A stretch of DNA of 64,000 bases from Agapanthus africanus. Taxonomy: Eukaryota; Streptophyta; Magnoliopsida; Asparagales; Amaryllidaceae. Position 1 is the first letter of the stretch. Every line of letters starts with the position of its first letter. The notes under the pieces were generated by a model that worked only from the letters and a program-made list of their open reading frames with translations, did not search any database and had not been told where the DNA came from. Positions 11,462 through 20,024 of the stretch are shown in pieces. The stretch spans positions 321,704,361 to 321,768,360 of the forward strand of contig JASDDO010000006.1 of the NCBI GenBank assembly GCA_030015575.1, given 5' to 3'. The position numbers and the translations under genes are program-made.

Positions 11462-11690
11462 GATTGCCCAATTATTTCGGCTATTTTCCTCGGTGCCTAT
11501 TCATTTCGGTTATGTCATTTTTAAAAAAATTTTACTCGCTATTTTTTATTGTGAGTTGCCCGAACATTTCGGCTGTTTCATATGCATTTATATTTTTTGC
11601 TCGCTAATTTTTATTGCGAGTTGCCCCATCATTTCGGTTATTTTTATATTCATATTTTCCTTGCTCGCTGATTTTTTTGCGAGTTGGGAA
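11462..11690. repeat. ACTCGC/GCGAGT hairpin repeats in Tat-1
   Basis: Three hairpins of the type CTCGCT-(A/T-rich loop)-GCGAG (about 11533-11555, 11600-11620 and 11663-11683) alternate with the spacer TTGCCC-ATCATTTCGGYTATTTT. Tat-2 has the same arrangement at 62408-62625. A hydrophobic open frame across it (11265-11768) is a product of the repeats. Confidence 0.75.
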
Positions 11691-11860
11691 TTTGGAATCG
11701 GATACCAATCTTGGTATCAGTATGCTACTACTGGAATATTGCCAGGAGCGAATCATAATTTACCATGAGAGGACTTAGAATTTGATACCTATTTAGGCAT
11801 CATCATTGCTACAACTGGGATATTGCCAAGAGCGAATCATTATTGATTTGAACAAAGATA

Positions 11861-12073
11861 GCTTAGCAAACAGGGTTAGGATCCTGTCGACTAAGGCTTT
11901 TTGAATTTATGAGCCGTAAGGGTCTCATAAAGGTATTTCTCCCTATGAATCGTGAGGATCTCATAGGTGTGTTTTCTCCTTAGAAATCGTGGGGATTTCT
12001 AAGTGTTTTCTCTTGTAAGTCGTAAGGATCTTACAAGAGTATTTTCTTCTTATAAGTCGAGAGGACTTACAAG
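11861..12073. repeat. Six-hairpin array, Tat-1 copy 1
   Basis: Hairpin 0 at 11861-11895 (CTTAG..ACAGG with CCTGT..CTAAG) is followed by five evenly spaced hairpins. They are at 11906-11931 (TTTATGAG/CTCATAAA), 11942-11967 (CCTATGA/TCATAGG), 11979-12003 (CTTAGAAATC/GATTTCTAAG), 12012-12037 (CTTGTAAG/CTTACAAG) and 12049-12073 (CTTATAAGTC/GACTTACAAG). Loops are near constant (CGTRAGGAT, CGAGAGG) and linkers read GTGTTTTCTCCTT. The arms are perfect in four of the five later hairpins. Confidence 0.9.
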
Positions 12074-12140
12074 TGGTTGTTCACAATATGAGAATATTTT
12101 TCACCATTAGTGGGACTTGGTGGGGAATATATTTATTTAC

Positions 12141-12185
12141 GCCCATGGATTGTATACAAGGGTCAATATTGGACACTTGTAGGGC
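12141..12185. repeat. 46-bp GCCC...TAGGGC motif
   Basis: GCCCATGGATTGTATACAAG opens and TTGTAGGGC closes this unit, which could pair at its ends. Related copies occur at 6918-6966, 11335-11382, 12661-12706, 52363-52410, 62300-62345 and 63001-63046, always in Tat elements, in the LTR or just before hairpin arrays. Confidence 0.75.
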
Positions 12186-12208
12186 ATAAATTTATGGGGT
12201 TTTGTTGG

Positions 12209-12426
12209 CTTAAGAACAGGTTTAGATCCCTGTAACTTAAGGCTATTGAATTCTATAAGCCGTGAGGGTCCTATAGTGGGTATATTCTCCCTACGAGGCA
12301 TGAGGATCTCGTAAGTGTATTTTCTTCTTAGGAATCGTATGGATTCCTAAGTTTATTGCTCCTTTGTGAGTCGTAAAGATCTCACGTAGGTGTTTTCTCC
12401 TAACAAAGTCATGAGGAATTTATAAG
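12209..12426. repeat. Six-hairpin array, Tat-1 copy 2
   Basis: Hairpin 0 at 12209-12241 (CTTAAGAACAGG/CCTGTAACTTAAG) is followed by hairpins at 12252-12277, 12290-12315, 12327-12351 (CTTAGGAATC/GATTCCTAAG, perfect) and 12366-12385 (GTGAG/CTCAC), and a decayed fifth near 12400-12426. Order and linkers match copy 1. Confidence 0.85.
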
Positions 12427-12714
12427 TGCATCTTTTCCTTTCTTTTAACGAGTTTGTGCCCTCTTGGGTTTTCATAAGCTCGCCGGTAGCCCTGCTGTTT
12501 TTACTCACGGCGCCTTTTCAGATTTTCATCCGTGCCCATTTTGCTTGTGGACGTACTATTTTTTAGGCAGCCCACGAGGTAACGCACCATTAGCTGTAAG
12601 CTTCGATCTTTTTCGAAGGATCACATAATGTAGGACCTAGGAGAAGTATGAATTGTTTATGCCCGTGGATTGTATATGGTGATCAATATGGGGATCTACC
12701 GTAGGGCTAAACGT
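12427..12714. other. Tat-1 non-coding spacer
   Basis: No gene. The block CTCGCCGGTAGCCCTGCTG (about 12478) and following bases match Tat-2 at about 63328, which fixes the correspondence of the two elements here. A further 46-bp motif copy lies at 12661-12706. Confidence 0.6.
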
Positions 12715-13064
12715 GTTAGTTTGGGGACATTTCGGTCCGTTATTAGTTTAGGGAAATTTCGGTCCAAAGCCAGTTTATGGATGTAGTGGTCCATTATTAG
12801 TTTAAGGACTTCTCGATCCATTATTCCCGTATTTGGGGGAATGCAGTAGTTTAGGGACGTTTCGGTCTATTATCGATATGTTTGGGGCGATGCACTAGTT
12901 TAGGGACATTTTGGTCCATTATCGTTGTGTTTGGGGCGATACATTAGTTTAGGGAAATTTCGATCCGTTATTAGTTTAAGGACATTTCGGTCCAGCATTC
13001 CCGTGTTTGGGGGAACACGCTAGTTTAGGGACGTCTCAGTCCATTATCGCTATGTCTGGGGCGA
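12715..13064. repeat. GGAC/GTCC hairpin repeat array in Tat-1
   Basis: The phrase TAGTTTAGGGACATTTCGGTCCATTAT recurs about nine times with variation. Within it GGAC and GTCC can pair over a 6-base loop. Alternating units are also hairpins: ATTCCC-GTATTTGG-GGGAAT and TATCG-TTGTGTTTGGGG-CGATA, sharing a TTTGGGG loop but with different arms. Related GGAC/GTCC units fill 52650-52862 of the Tat-2 LTR. Confidence 0.8.
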
Positions 13065-13159
13065 TGGAGTTTTTTGCAACTATTTTCAGAGTTCTGACTC
13101 AGGAAGATAGCGAGCGGACACAGGTGTCGTCATCTATCATTGACCTAAGTCATGACTTT

Positions 13160-14204
13160 TCAAGCGTAGTACTTTTTGATGAATCAGCCGTTTATGGGCC
13201 GGAATGGTCTTTCGCCATGCATATCCATGAACAGGTAGGCTCCACCTTGATAGACTTTGTCTATGATATACGGGTCTTCATAATTTGGCTCGAACTTTCC
13301 CCACTTTGCACGATTAGGGATCATCAGCCTTTTGACAATCAGCATGAGTTCCTTTGGCGGAATATTCTCGGCCTGGTCAGTTTTTTTATATGACCGAGTC
13401 ATCCTTTTCTTATAAGCCTCCAGATTTTGCTGAGCTATAAATCGGGTTTCATTGAGGGCATTGAGCTCCTCAAGTCTAAGATGAGCATTTTCTTCATCTG
13501 TCAGCTCAAATTGAACTGCCACTCTTAAAGAGGGGAGTTCTATCTCCAATGGGAGTACCGCCTTAGTGCCAAAGACCAATGCATATGGTGTTGTATTTGT
13601 GGCCATGTTGAACGTTGTTCGTTACGCCCAAAAAGCTTCATGCAGCCTTTCGTGTCAGTCCTTTTTGTTTCTAGACACCGTCTTTTTAAAAATCTTTATC
13701 AAGGTCATGTTGAAGGCTTCAGCTAGACAGTTGGTCCGAGGGTTATAGACTGAGGAGTATCGCCAGTCTATCTTCTGTTGCTGTATGAAGCAGCTAATTT
13801 TATGGCTTCTGTAAGCTGGTCCATTATCCAAAATAATCCGCCGCTCAGTCCCGAACCGATATATGACATGGGTTTTGAAGAAGTGGAGGATATTCTTTAT
13901 CTTCACCTCCCTTAACGGTACTGCTTCTGCCCACTTAGAGAAGTAGTCGGTTGTTTCCAGTATAAACCGGTATCCTTTGGATGATGTCGGTTCGATAGGG
14001 CCAATTATATCGGTTCCCCACATTTTGAACGAGCAGCTGTCCACTATCAGGTGCAGCGGATTTGGGTGCTGATGTATGATGTCCCTTTAAATTTGGCATG
14101 AGTGACACTGCTTCGCATATTCGAGGCAGTCCTGAATCATCGTGGGCTAATAGTAGCCCATTCATTTTAACTTCAGCTTCATCTTCATCTTCATCTTTGG
14201 CTCG
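13160..14204 (-). pseudogene. pol: Tat-1 integrase, broken
   Basis: Read from 14204 down. The zinc-binding part keeps CHSCQ near 14110. The core keeps the acidic triad: WGTDIIGP near 14010, LDNGPAYRS near 13840 and CLAEAFN near 13740. The C-terminal part reaches WGKFEPNYEDPYIIDK and ends near 13184. Stops interrupt it (for example in GYYWPTM, where W is a stop, and near 13630). Beside the RNase H segment at 22822-23379 this identifies a Tat-lineage Gypsy. The gene is interrupted exactly in its zinc-finger region by Ath-1; removing Ath-1 and one GCTTG restores the frame across the junction. Confidence 0.85.
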
Positions 14205-14209
14205 GCTTG
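14205..14209. repeat. Target-site duplication of Ath-1, left copy (GCTTG)
   Basis: GCTTG here and at 22817-22821 flanks the element; a 5-bp duplication is standard for LTR retrotransposon insertion. Confidence 0.95.
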
Positions 14210-14771
14210 TGTTCACACCATAATATTGTATTTTATATTCCCCATTCTTATGCATTTTACAATGAAAACAGGTGCTTTTGACGCATGTCTGCTACATGTT
14301 ACAGGTTACAGGTTCTTGGACAGGAAACAGTGAAAACGATGAAAAGATAATGCAAAAGTGGACTTTAACCAACAAACAGAGAATCTTGATCAAGCCTACA
14401 TGAAGATCAGTTCACAAAGCAAGATTCAAGACATCGACTCAAATCGAACGGTTAAAAATCCATTGCGAATTGTTCACTGGAAATCTGGAACTAACCTAGA
14501 AGCCCAAATGGAAAACAACATACATAAACAGAAGCCCAAAAAGTCAATGAACCAAACCCAAAAAGCCCAGAGCCCAATTCCAGATTTTGGCCGCGGAACC
14601 GCGGCCAAACCAGGCCTCGAGCCGCGGTTCCGCGGCCGTCTAGTGCACGGAGTTCGAGAATTTTTTCCAAAATGCTGAGGCGGTGCGGATTTTTGACTTG
14701 GTGTTTTCTTAGAGGGCATTTTTGTTAAAACAGATGTGCGAATCAAAATGTAACCTAGGGTTTCCTATTAT

Positions 14772-14780
14772 CTATAAATA
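14772..14780 (+). promoter_or_regulatory. Ath-1 LTR TATA box (5' LTR)
   Basis: CTATAAATAGG follows TTTCCTATTAT, a well-formed plant TATA box about 40 bp before AATAAA at 14821. The R region should start near 14805. The same box is at 22079-22086 in the 3' LTR. Confidence 0.8.
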
Positions 14781-14820
14781 GGACTCTAATCATTGTAATT
14801 TCTCATGCCTCTTTTCAATC

Positions 14821-14826
14821 AATAAA
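14821..14826 (+). terminator. Ath-1 LTR polyadenylation signal
   Basis: AATAAA sits about 45 bp after the TATA box, so the R region is very short. In the 3' LTR copy it would direct 3' end formation. Confidence 0.55.
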
Positions 14827-15512
14827 ATTCAGATTTTCTGAGAGCAAAATTCAGATCTGTTCTTCTTGTTTGGAGGGAGCCGTCAACTAGTAAGTATTTT
14901 TATCTCTTTTAATTTAATGTCTTTTCATCCCCTAATGAGCGAGTAGTCTCCTTGCTTGTTAGGGTTAGCCTTAGGGAAAGGGTTGAGAGATGAAATCTCT
15001 CGCCCCTTTCAATACCACCTTCACCTAATGAATAAGAACTTCACGCATACGAACACAACCGCTCCCTGCGGCATCCTACCCTTCGAGGTAACGATGAACC
15101 GTAGTATAAAGGGCCGGTTCTGCGCGTTTTCCGTGAGGGTTAGGATAATTATCAATAAAGGTAGGGTACAAATCTAGAGGAAGAAACATCTTCCCAAAAG
15201 ATTTGTATCCACTTTATTGATCATTAACTTAACACCTAAGAGATCTAAAAAAGGAAGGTATTGAAAGCGGTGAGAAAAATCTTTAATTTCCAAAACTTCC
15301 CCTAATCCTAACCCTAGCAAGATTCTTAATTAAATTAATTAGATCCAGTCTTTAGATTTTTATAAACCTACCAAAACTACAAAAAGAATCAACTCGTTAA
15401 AACACTTTAAAGAAATTTACCCGTCTCTGTGGATCGACCCATACTCACCGGCTAGCTGCGAAGCGACGCCGTTTCTGATTGCGGTAAACTCATAATTTTT
15501 GGATCAATCAAA

Positions 15513-15530
15513 TGGCGCCGTTGCCGGGGA
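15513..15530 (+). promoter_or_regulatory. Ath-1 primer-binding site (tRNA-Asp type)
   Basis: TGGCGCCGTTGCCGGGGA two bases after the LTR is the well-known Athila/Calypso-type primer-binding site complementary to tRNA-Asp. Confidence 0.93.
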
Positions 15531-16604
15531 CGGCGTAATCTTTCTTTTTGTGAATTTTCGGGTTGATATAAATTTTAAAAATTATAAAAATCTGAAAAAT
15601 CAAAAATATAAAAAAAAATATATCATCTTTTATTGTTTGAAGGGTACTTTTTGTGAATCTTTGCAGGTTTCACGGATCTGGAATTTTACAGAGGGAAAAT
15701 CAAAATTTAGTACATCAGAACAGAGAGCAATTCAAAGTACAGAACCACAGAATTTTTTTCAACAGCCGATCCCTCTACACAGCCGCTCTTCCGCCGCGAA
15801 ATAGGTCTTCCCGCCGCGGATCCGCGCTGACCTGGCCACGTCAGCATACGAAATTTTGCTGGTTTGATTTTTATCTCTCTCCTCTTCAAATTCCCATATA
15901 TCTTCTGTCAAATCTTCTGCAGGATTCTCGCGCTAAAAATTTTCTTCCCCCTTCCAATAATTGATTTTCTGCAGGATTCTTTGCGCCGCGCTTAAAAGCA
16001 AATTGATTGCAAGTGATTTACTGCTTTGCATACTTTAATCTGACTTTAAGGGGCTATTGACCAATTCAGATTGGGTGGGGATTTCATTACCCTTCCCAGG
16101 ACCCCAGAAATCACTTAAAGCATCTGCATTGACCACTTTTAATCTAAAAAATATTAGACTCAGCCCTAAGGACGTCGAGCTCAATAGGACAGAGGACTAG
16201 TATAGGCATCGGCCGTTTATCCTAACCGACATTGCGGTGACTAGGCTAGTGGTTTTTAATTAGGCCCACTGTAGTGGTGGTTCCTTCCCACTTACCTGGC
16301 CGTACTTGTCCGTGAAGAGGCGGTTTGAGGTTCTATCTCTAGCCCTTTGGAACAGTTAGGAGCTGTCTAGCTGACCTAGGTGACCCTAGACTTAGGTCTG
16401 ATTGTGCATGTGTGGTTAATTGCAGTTGTGTCACTAGTCTCTTTTAAAAATCTTTTTAAAAGCTCACTTAAAAAGAAAAAGGAGAATCTTTTCAAAACTT
16501 GCAACTTGTCGCTAAAGAATCTTTGCACTCACTTACACCACTTCTTCTCAAAGTCGTTTTCTTCCCCTCACATTCTGTTTTCTGACTGCACTACCCTTTA
16601 GTGT
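15531..16604 (+). other. Ath-1 leader, no gene
   Basis: This is the untranslated region between PBS and gag. Short open frames in it are not coding. It contains a GCCGCGGATCCGCG palindrome (about 15812-15826) like those in the Athila LTRs. The minus-strand Ath-3 has matching leader sequence at 47171-48000. Confidence 0.7.
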
Positions 16605-17543
16605 ATGTCATCTTAGACTAGGGATACTAACGCCCGATTAGTCCGTGTTTCGTTGGTACCGACCAACGAACCCTTCGACGAACCCTTCGTCGACGTTCCC
16701 TCCTTCTCCTTACCTCCATCTTCAAATTCTTCTTTCGAAGGTATGTCGGGACACGACCCCAACTATACCTTGCCGACGGGAATGATTCCGCCTCCGTTAG
16801 TTGCGAATAACCCGAATCTCCCGCCTGTTGAAGTGCCCGCACGAGTCGCGCTCCAGGATCTTTTCTACCCCGTCCGCACCGCCCTTCCCACTTGTCTTTC
16901 CCTCCCACCGGCTAATGGGGACAACTTTGAGATAAAACCACACTTCATCAATATGCTGCCTAAGTTTCATGGTTTGGAATCCGAGGATGCATATATTTTT
17001 ATTAATAAATTCCAAAACGTTTGCGGCATGATGAAGACAACCCAATTAAGTGATGACGCAATAAGGCTAAGGGTCATTCCTTTTACCTTATGTGACCTAG
17101 CCGAGAAGTGGCTATACAGCACCGCATCACACTCCATTAGAAATTGGGATGAGTTTGTGAGAGCTTTTCTGAAAAAATTCTACCCTCATCATAAAACTGC
17201 TAGAATCCGAAACGAAATTATACAATTTTCACAGCTTCCGTCCGAACCATTCTGGAAGTGCTTCGAGAGATTTAAAGACCTACTTGTTCAATGCCCTCAT
17301 CATGGGATAGAAAAGTGGCAACTTTGCCAAACATTATACGAGGGATTGAACGCAGCAACGAAGCAGTTGCTAGAAACAATTTGTCAAGGTCATTTTCTCT
17401 CCAAGTCTAGCGACGAAGCTTGGCAGTTTCTTGAGGACCTAAGTGAGCAAACAATTCAGTGGGAGAGTACTAAGACCACATCATCTTCTTCAGTTGGTCA
17501 ATCTAGGGCAGGTATACATCAAATAGATATGTCGATTGCTTGA
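16605..17543 (+). pseudogene. gag: Ath-1 gag, N-terminal part, with early stop
   Basis: The ancestral start appears to be the ATG at 16605. The fourth codon is TAG (16614-16616); the matching codon in Ath-3 is TGG, so this is a tryptophan-to-stop change. After it the frame is open for about 300 codons and encodes a retrotransposon gag (MLPKFHGLESEDAY..FINKFQNVC, AEKWLYSTASHSI, FYPHHKTARIRNEI, FWKCFERFKDL). A later ATG at 16653 or at MSGHDPN (16743) could rescue translation. The frame ends at TGA 17541, where comparison with Ath-3 (GCAATGAAA against GCTTGAAG) indicates a 1-bp deletion. Confidence 0.9.
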
Positions 17544-19153
17544 AGGCCGAGATGGCCTCACTTATGAAAAAGCTAGAAGCCATTGAGACCAAAATCTCAT
17601 CGACTTCTCCTGCCCCTACTCTACCCACACGAACTGTTTGTGCTTGTTGTTCTAATCCATCACATCTCACCGAAGAGTGCCCTTATAATGCACCCATGCA
17701 AGGGCAGGATCAAGTCAATGCTGCATTCCAGCAAAGACAAAGAAACGATCCTTACTTTTCGACATACAATCAGGGGTGGAGGAGTCACCCAAATTTCGCT
17801 TGGAACCAAAATCAACAAGTCCAAGGGAATAACAATTTTCAAAGAACTCCTCCACAACAACAACAAGCACCCTTACAAACTCAAAATCAGCAACCTTTCC
17901 AACAACAACCTTATACAAATCAAACGAACAATTTGGTTCAACCTAACGATGATAAGGTTAGCTCGCTCGAGAAAAGTCTTGAAGCATTTCTCAAGCAAAC
18001 TACAGATTCCGCAGCAAGATTTGAAAGTTATGTTCAATCTTTAATGAATAACAATGCCTCACACGATCAAAGTATCAAATCTATTGAGGCACAAATTGCA
18101 CAATTAACTGTTGCGTTGAGCGAGAGAGAAAAGGAAAAGCTTCCATCTCAACCATTGCCCAATCCCGGTCACGCACAAAACGCATATCACAATCACAATA
18201 TAAATGCGGTGACCACGTTGAGATCCGGAAGAGAGTTGCAAAATAATGTGGAAACTAGTGATGACATCCCCGCCGGTGGTTCTTCTTCCCCTTCTTCATT
18301 TTCTTCACTTCCTTCTTCACCTTTTTCTTTAAAGCCTATTCTCCACCCTTCACACGGCTCTACTTCTTCTGACTCGAACGGACCCATTTCTAACAACACG
18401 AACACATCCACACTGGGATCCGTTCCTATACCACATTCTACTCCACAGACTTGTGACTCAACAAATTTTCAAAATGCACCATTTCCAAACAGGTTGAGTC
18501 CTAATAAACCAAATGCACAAGTGGAGAAGATTGTGGAGATCTTTAAGCAGGTTAGCATAAATATACCTCTCTTGGATGCTATCCAACAAGTCCCTTCATA
18601 CGCGAAAATCTTAAAGGGCTTGTGCACCTCGAAGAGAAAGGCATCTCAAGTACCCAAGAAAGTGCTAGTGGCTAGTGCAGTGAGCAATGCTATTAACCAC
18701 CATCAAACCTTACCCCAAAAACGAAAGGACCCCGGCTGTCCTACTATTTCAATCATAATTGGGGATAAGCAAATTAATCGTGCACTTTTAGATCTTGGGT
18801 CTATTGTTAACCTGATTCCTTACTCCGTGTACGAACAATTAGGGGTTGGAGAGTTGAAACCCACTCGTTGCACTCTCCAAATGGCTGATCGATCAATCAC
18901 CTATCCAAGGGGTCAACTAGAGGATGTGTTGATCAAAGTCGGGGAATTCATATTCCCCGTTGACTTTATCGTTATGGATACACAACCTGTTGTTAACCCA
19001 AGAAACCAAATTCCGGTGATTCTTGGTCGACCATTTTTGGCCACTTCCAATGCCATAATAAATTGTCGCAATGGCTCCATGACTCTATCCTTCGGAAAGA
19101 GGTCTAGTGAGTTCAATATTTATAAGATGGGAAGTCTGCCCCCCCGTGCCTAA
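17544..19153 (+). pseudogene. gag-pro: Ath-1 gag C-terminus and aspartic protease
   Basis: Continues gag in the next frame after the 1-bp deletion. A CCHC knuckle (CACCSNPSHLTEEC, 17638-17683) is followed by a Q/N-rich stretch. Then comes a coiled-coil-like segment and a serine-rich linker. A retropepsin domain has the active-site motif LLDLGSIVN at 18786 (family usual: D-S/T/F-G; Ath-3 has LLDFGASVN) and the flap-like VILGRPFLATSNA. The frame is lost again in a run of seven C at 19139-19145, where one extra C shifts it into the next ORF. Athila protease is normally fused to gag-pol. Confidence 0.9.
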
Positions 19154-20024
19154 AATTAGTACACGAGAAGTTTGCTCTATTCACGAAATCACGCAGGAGG
19201 ACTGCGAGCTTGAAGGATTTCTATTTTATGAAAACAGTTTTGACGCCACTAGTGCGTCCCTCCTTGAGCCTACTACTGTTGACACAACCGATGCTGATTA
19301 TCAATGTTTCACTTTTTCGGATGACGACGACTCACAGCCCGAATATGAGTCGTTTGAATTTTTGGATGAGTCAGTCGAACCATCCGAATCAGTTGTTTGC
19401 AGTGATTTCGAACCTGTGTTAGAGACCTTTGAGTTCGAGGTAGATTCCGCAATGGTTCTTTCGCCTCAGAAATTCGAACTCATGCCCTTGCCGTCTCACC
19501 GTAGATATGCTTCTATAGGTGAGAATGAGACTTTTCCCATTATCATATCAGCCTCTCTAGCCTTCGAGCAAGAGAACGCTATTTTAAAAGTCTCACAAGA
19601 TAGGCGGCAAGTTTTCAGTTGGACTATGGCGGACATCGAGGAGATCAGTTCCCTCATAAGTGAATATCATACACAATTGTTGGATGATGCCATGCCAATA
19701 GAGGACCCACGGGAACATCTTGGGGGTATTGTGGTGAGTCAACCTCCTCCCTTAGAAGTTGACATACCCCCATTTCTTTTAATACGGTACGAGAATGCCA
19801 ACACTCCACTGATTGCTGATCACTTACATTCTCGTATCGATGCATCACCATCACCTGTATATTCACCTCCACACCTCCCATTCCACTACTTCTATCTTCC
19901 CCAATTCTTTGCGGACCACCACTACTTATTTTTTCACCCACCAATATTCTTTACTGATAAATTTTTCAAATGGTTGGTGTTGACTTTTGGCCTATGCAAA
20001 GTTGGGCAGTATTGTCTGACATAG
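19146..20024 (+). pseudogene. Ath-1 post-protease linker and shared C-terminal tail
   Basis: In the third frame the protein continues (EITQEDCELEGF, ENETFPIIISASLAFEQE, FSWTMADIEEISSLI), as in the linker before RT of Ath-3. At the point where Ath-3 enters RT (after the DPR/DPQ motif, about 19710) this copy instead has a proline- and aromatic-rich tail, ending DKFFKWLVLTFGLCK..., and stops at 20022. Ath-4 carries a related tail (FFHQPVRYIDKIFE, stop, LVLPFGLCK). The missing piece is the whole of RT, RNase H and integrase. The function of the tail is unknown. Confidence 0.8.

Larger units (their letters stand above)
14210..15510 (+). repeat. Ath-1 5' LTR
   Basis: Begins TGTTCACACC and ends GGATCAATCA. 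It contains two GC-rich palindromes (GGCCGCGGAACCGCGGCC and GCCGCGGTTCCGCGGC, about 14588-14637), a TATA box and a polyadenylation signal. The end carries the block CTGTGGATCGACCC...CTGATTGCGGTAAACTC, which is also found inverted in the Ath-3 and Ath-4 LTRs. Confidence 0.95.

Noticed and set aside
11265..11768. Hydrophobic 167-residue open frame
   Set aside because: It spans the CTCGCT/GCGAG hairpin repeats; the matching region of Tat-2 is not open in the same way, and the T-rich composition explains the apparent membrane segments.
11861..12426. CRISPR-like spaced repeats
   Set aside because: The near-constant part is only about 9 bp and forms a loop. The variable parts are paired arms rather than spacers, there are no cas genes, and the DNA is plant nuclear.
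14474..14746. Open frames on both strands of the Ath-1 LTR, repeated at 21664-22052
   Set aside because: They recur only because the LTR is duplicated, and they are centred on the GC palindromes. No upstream promoter or family resemblance.
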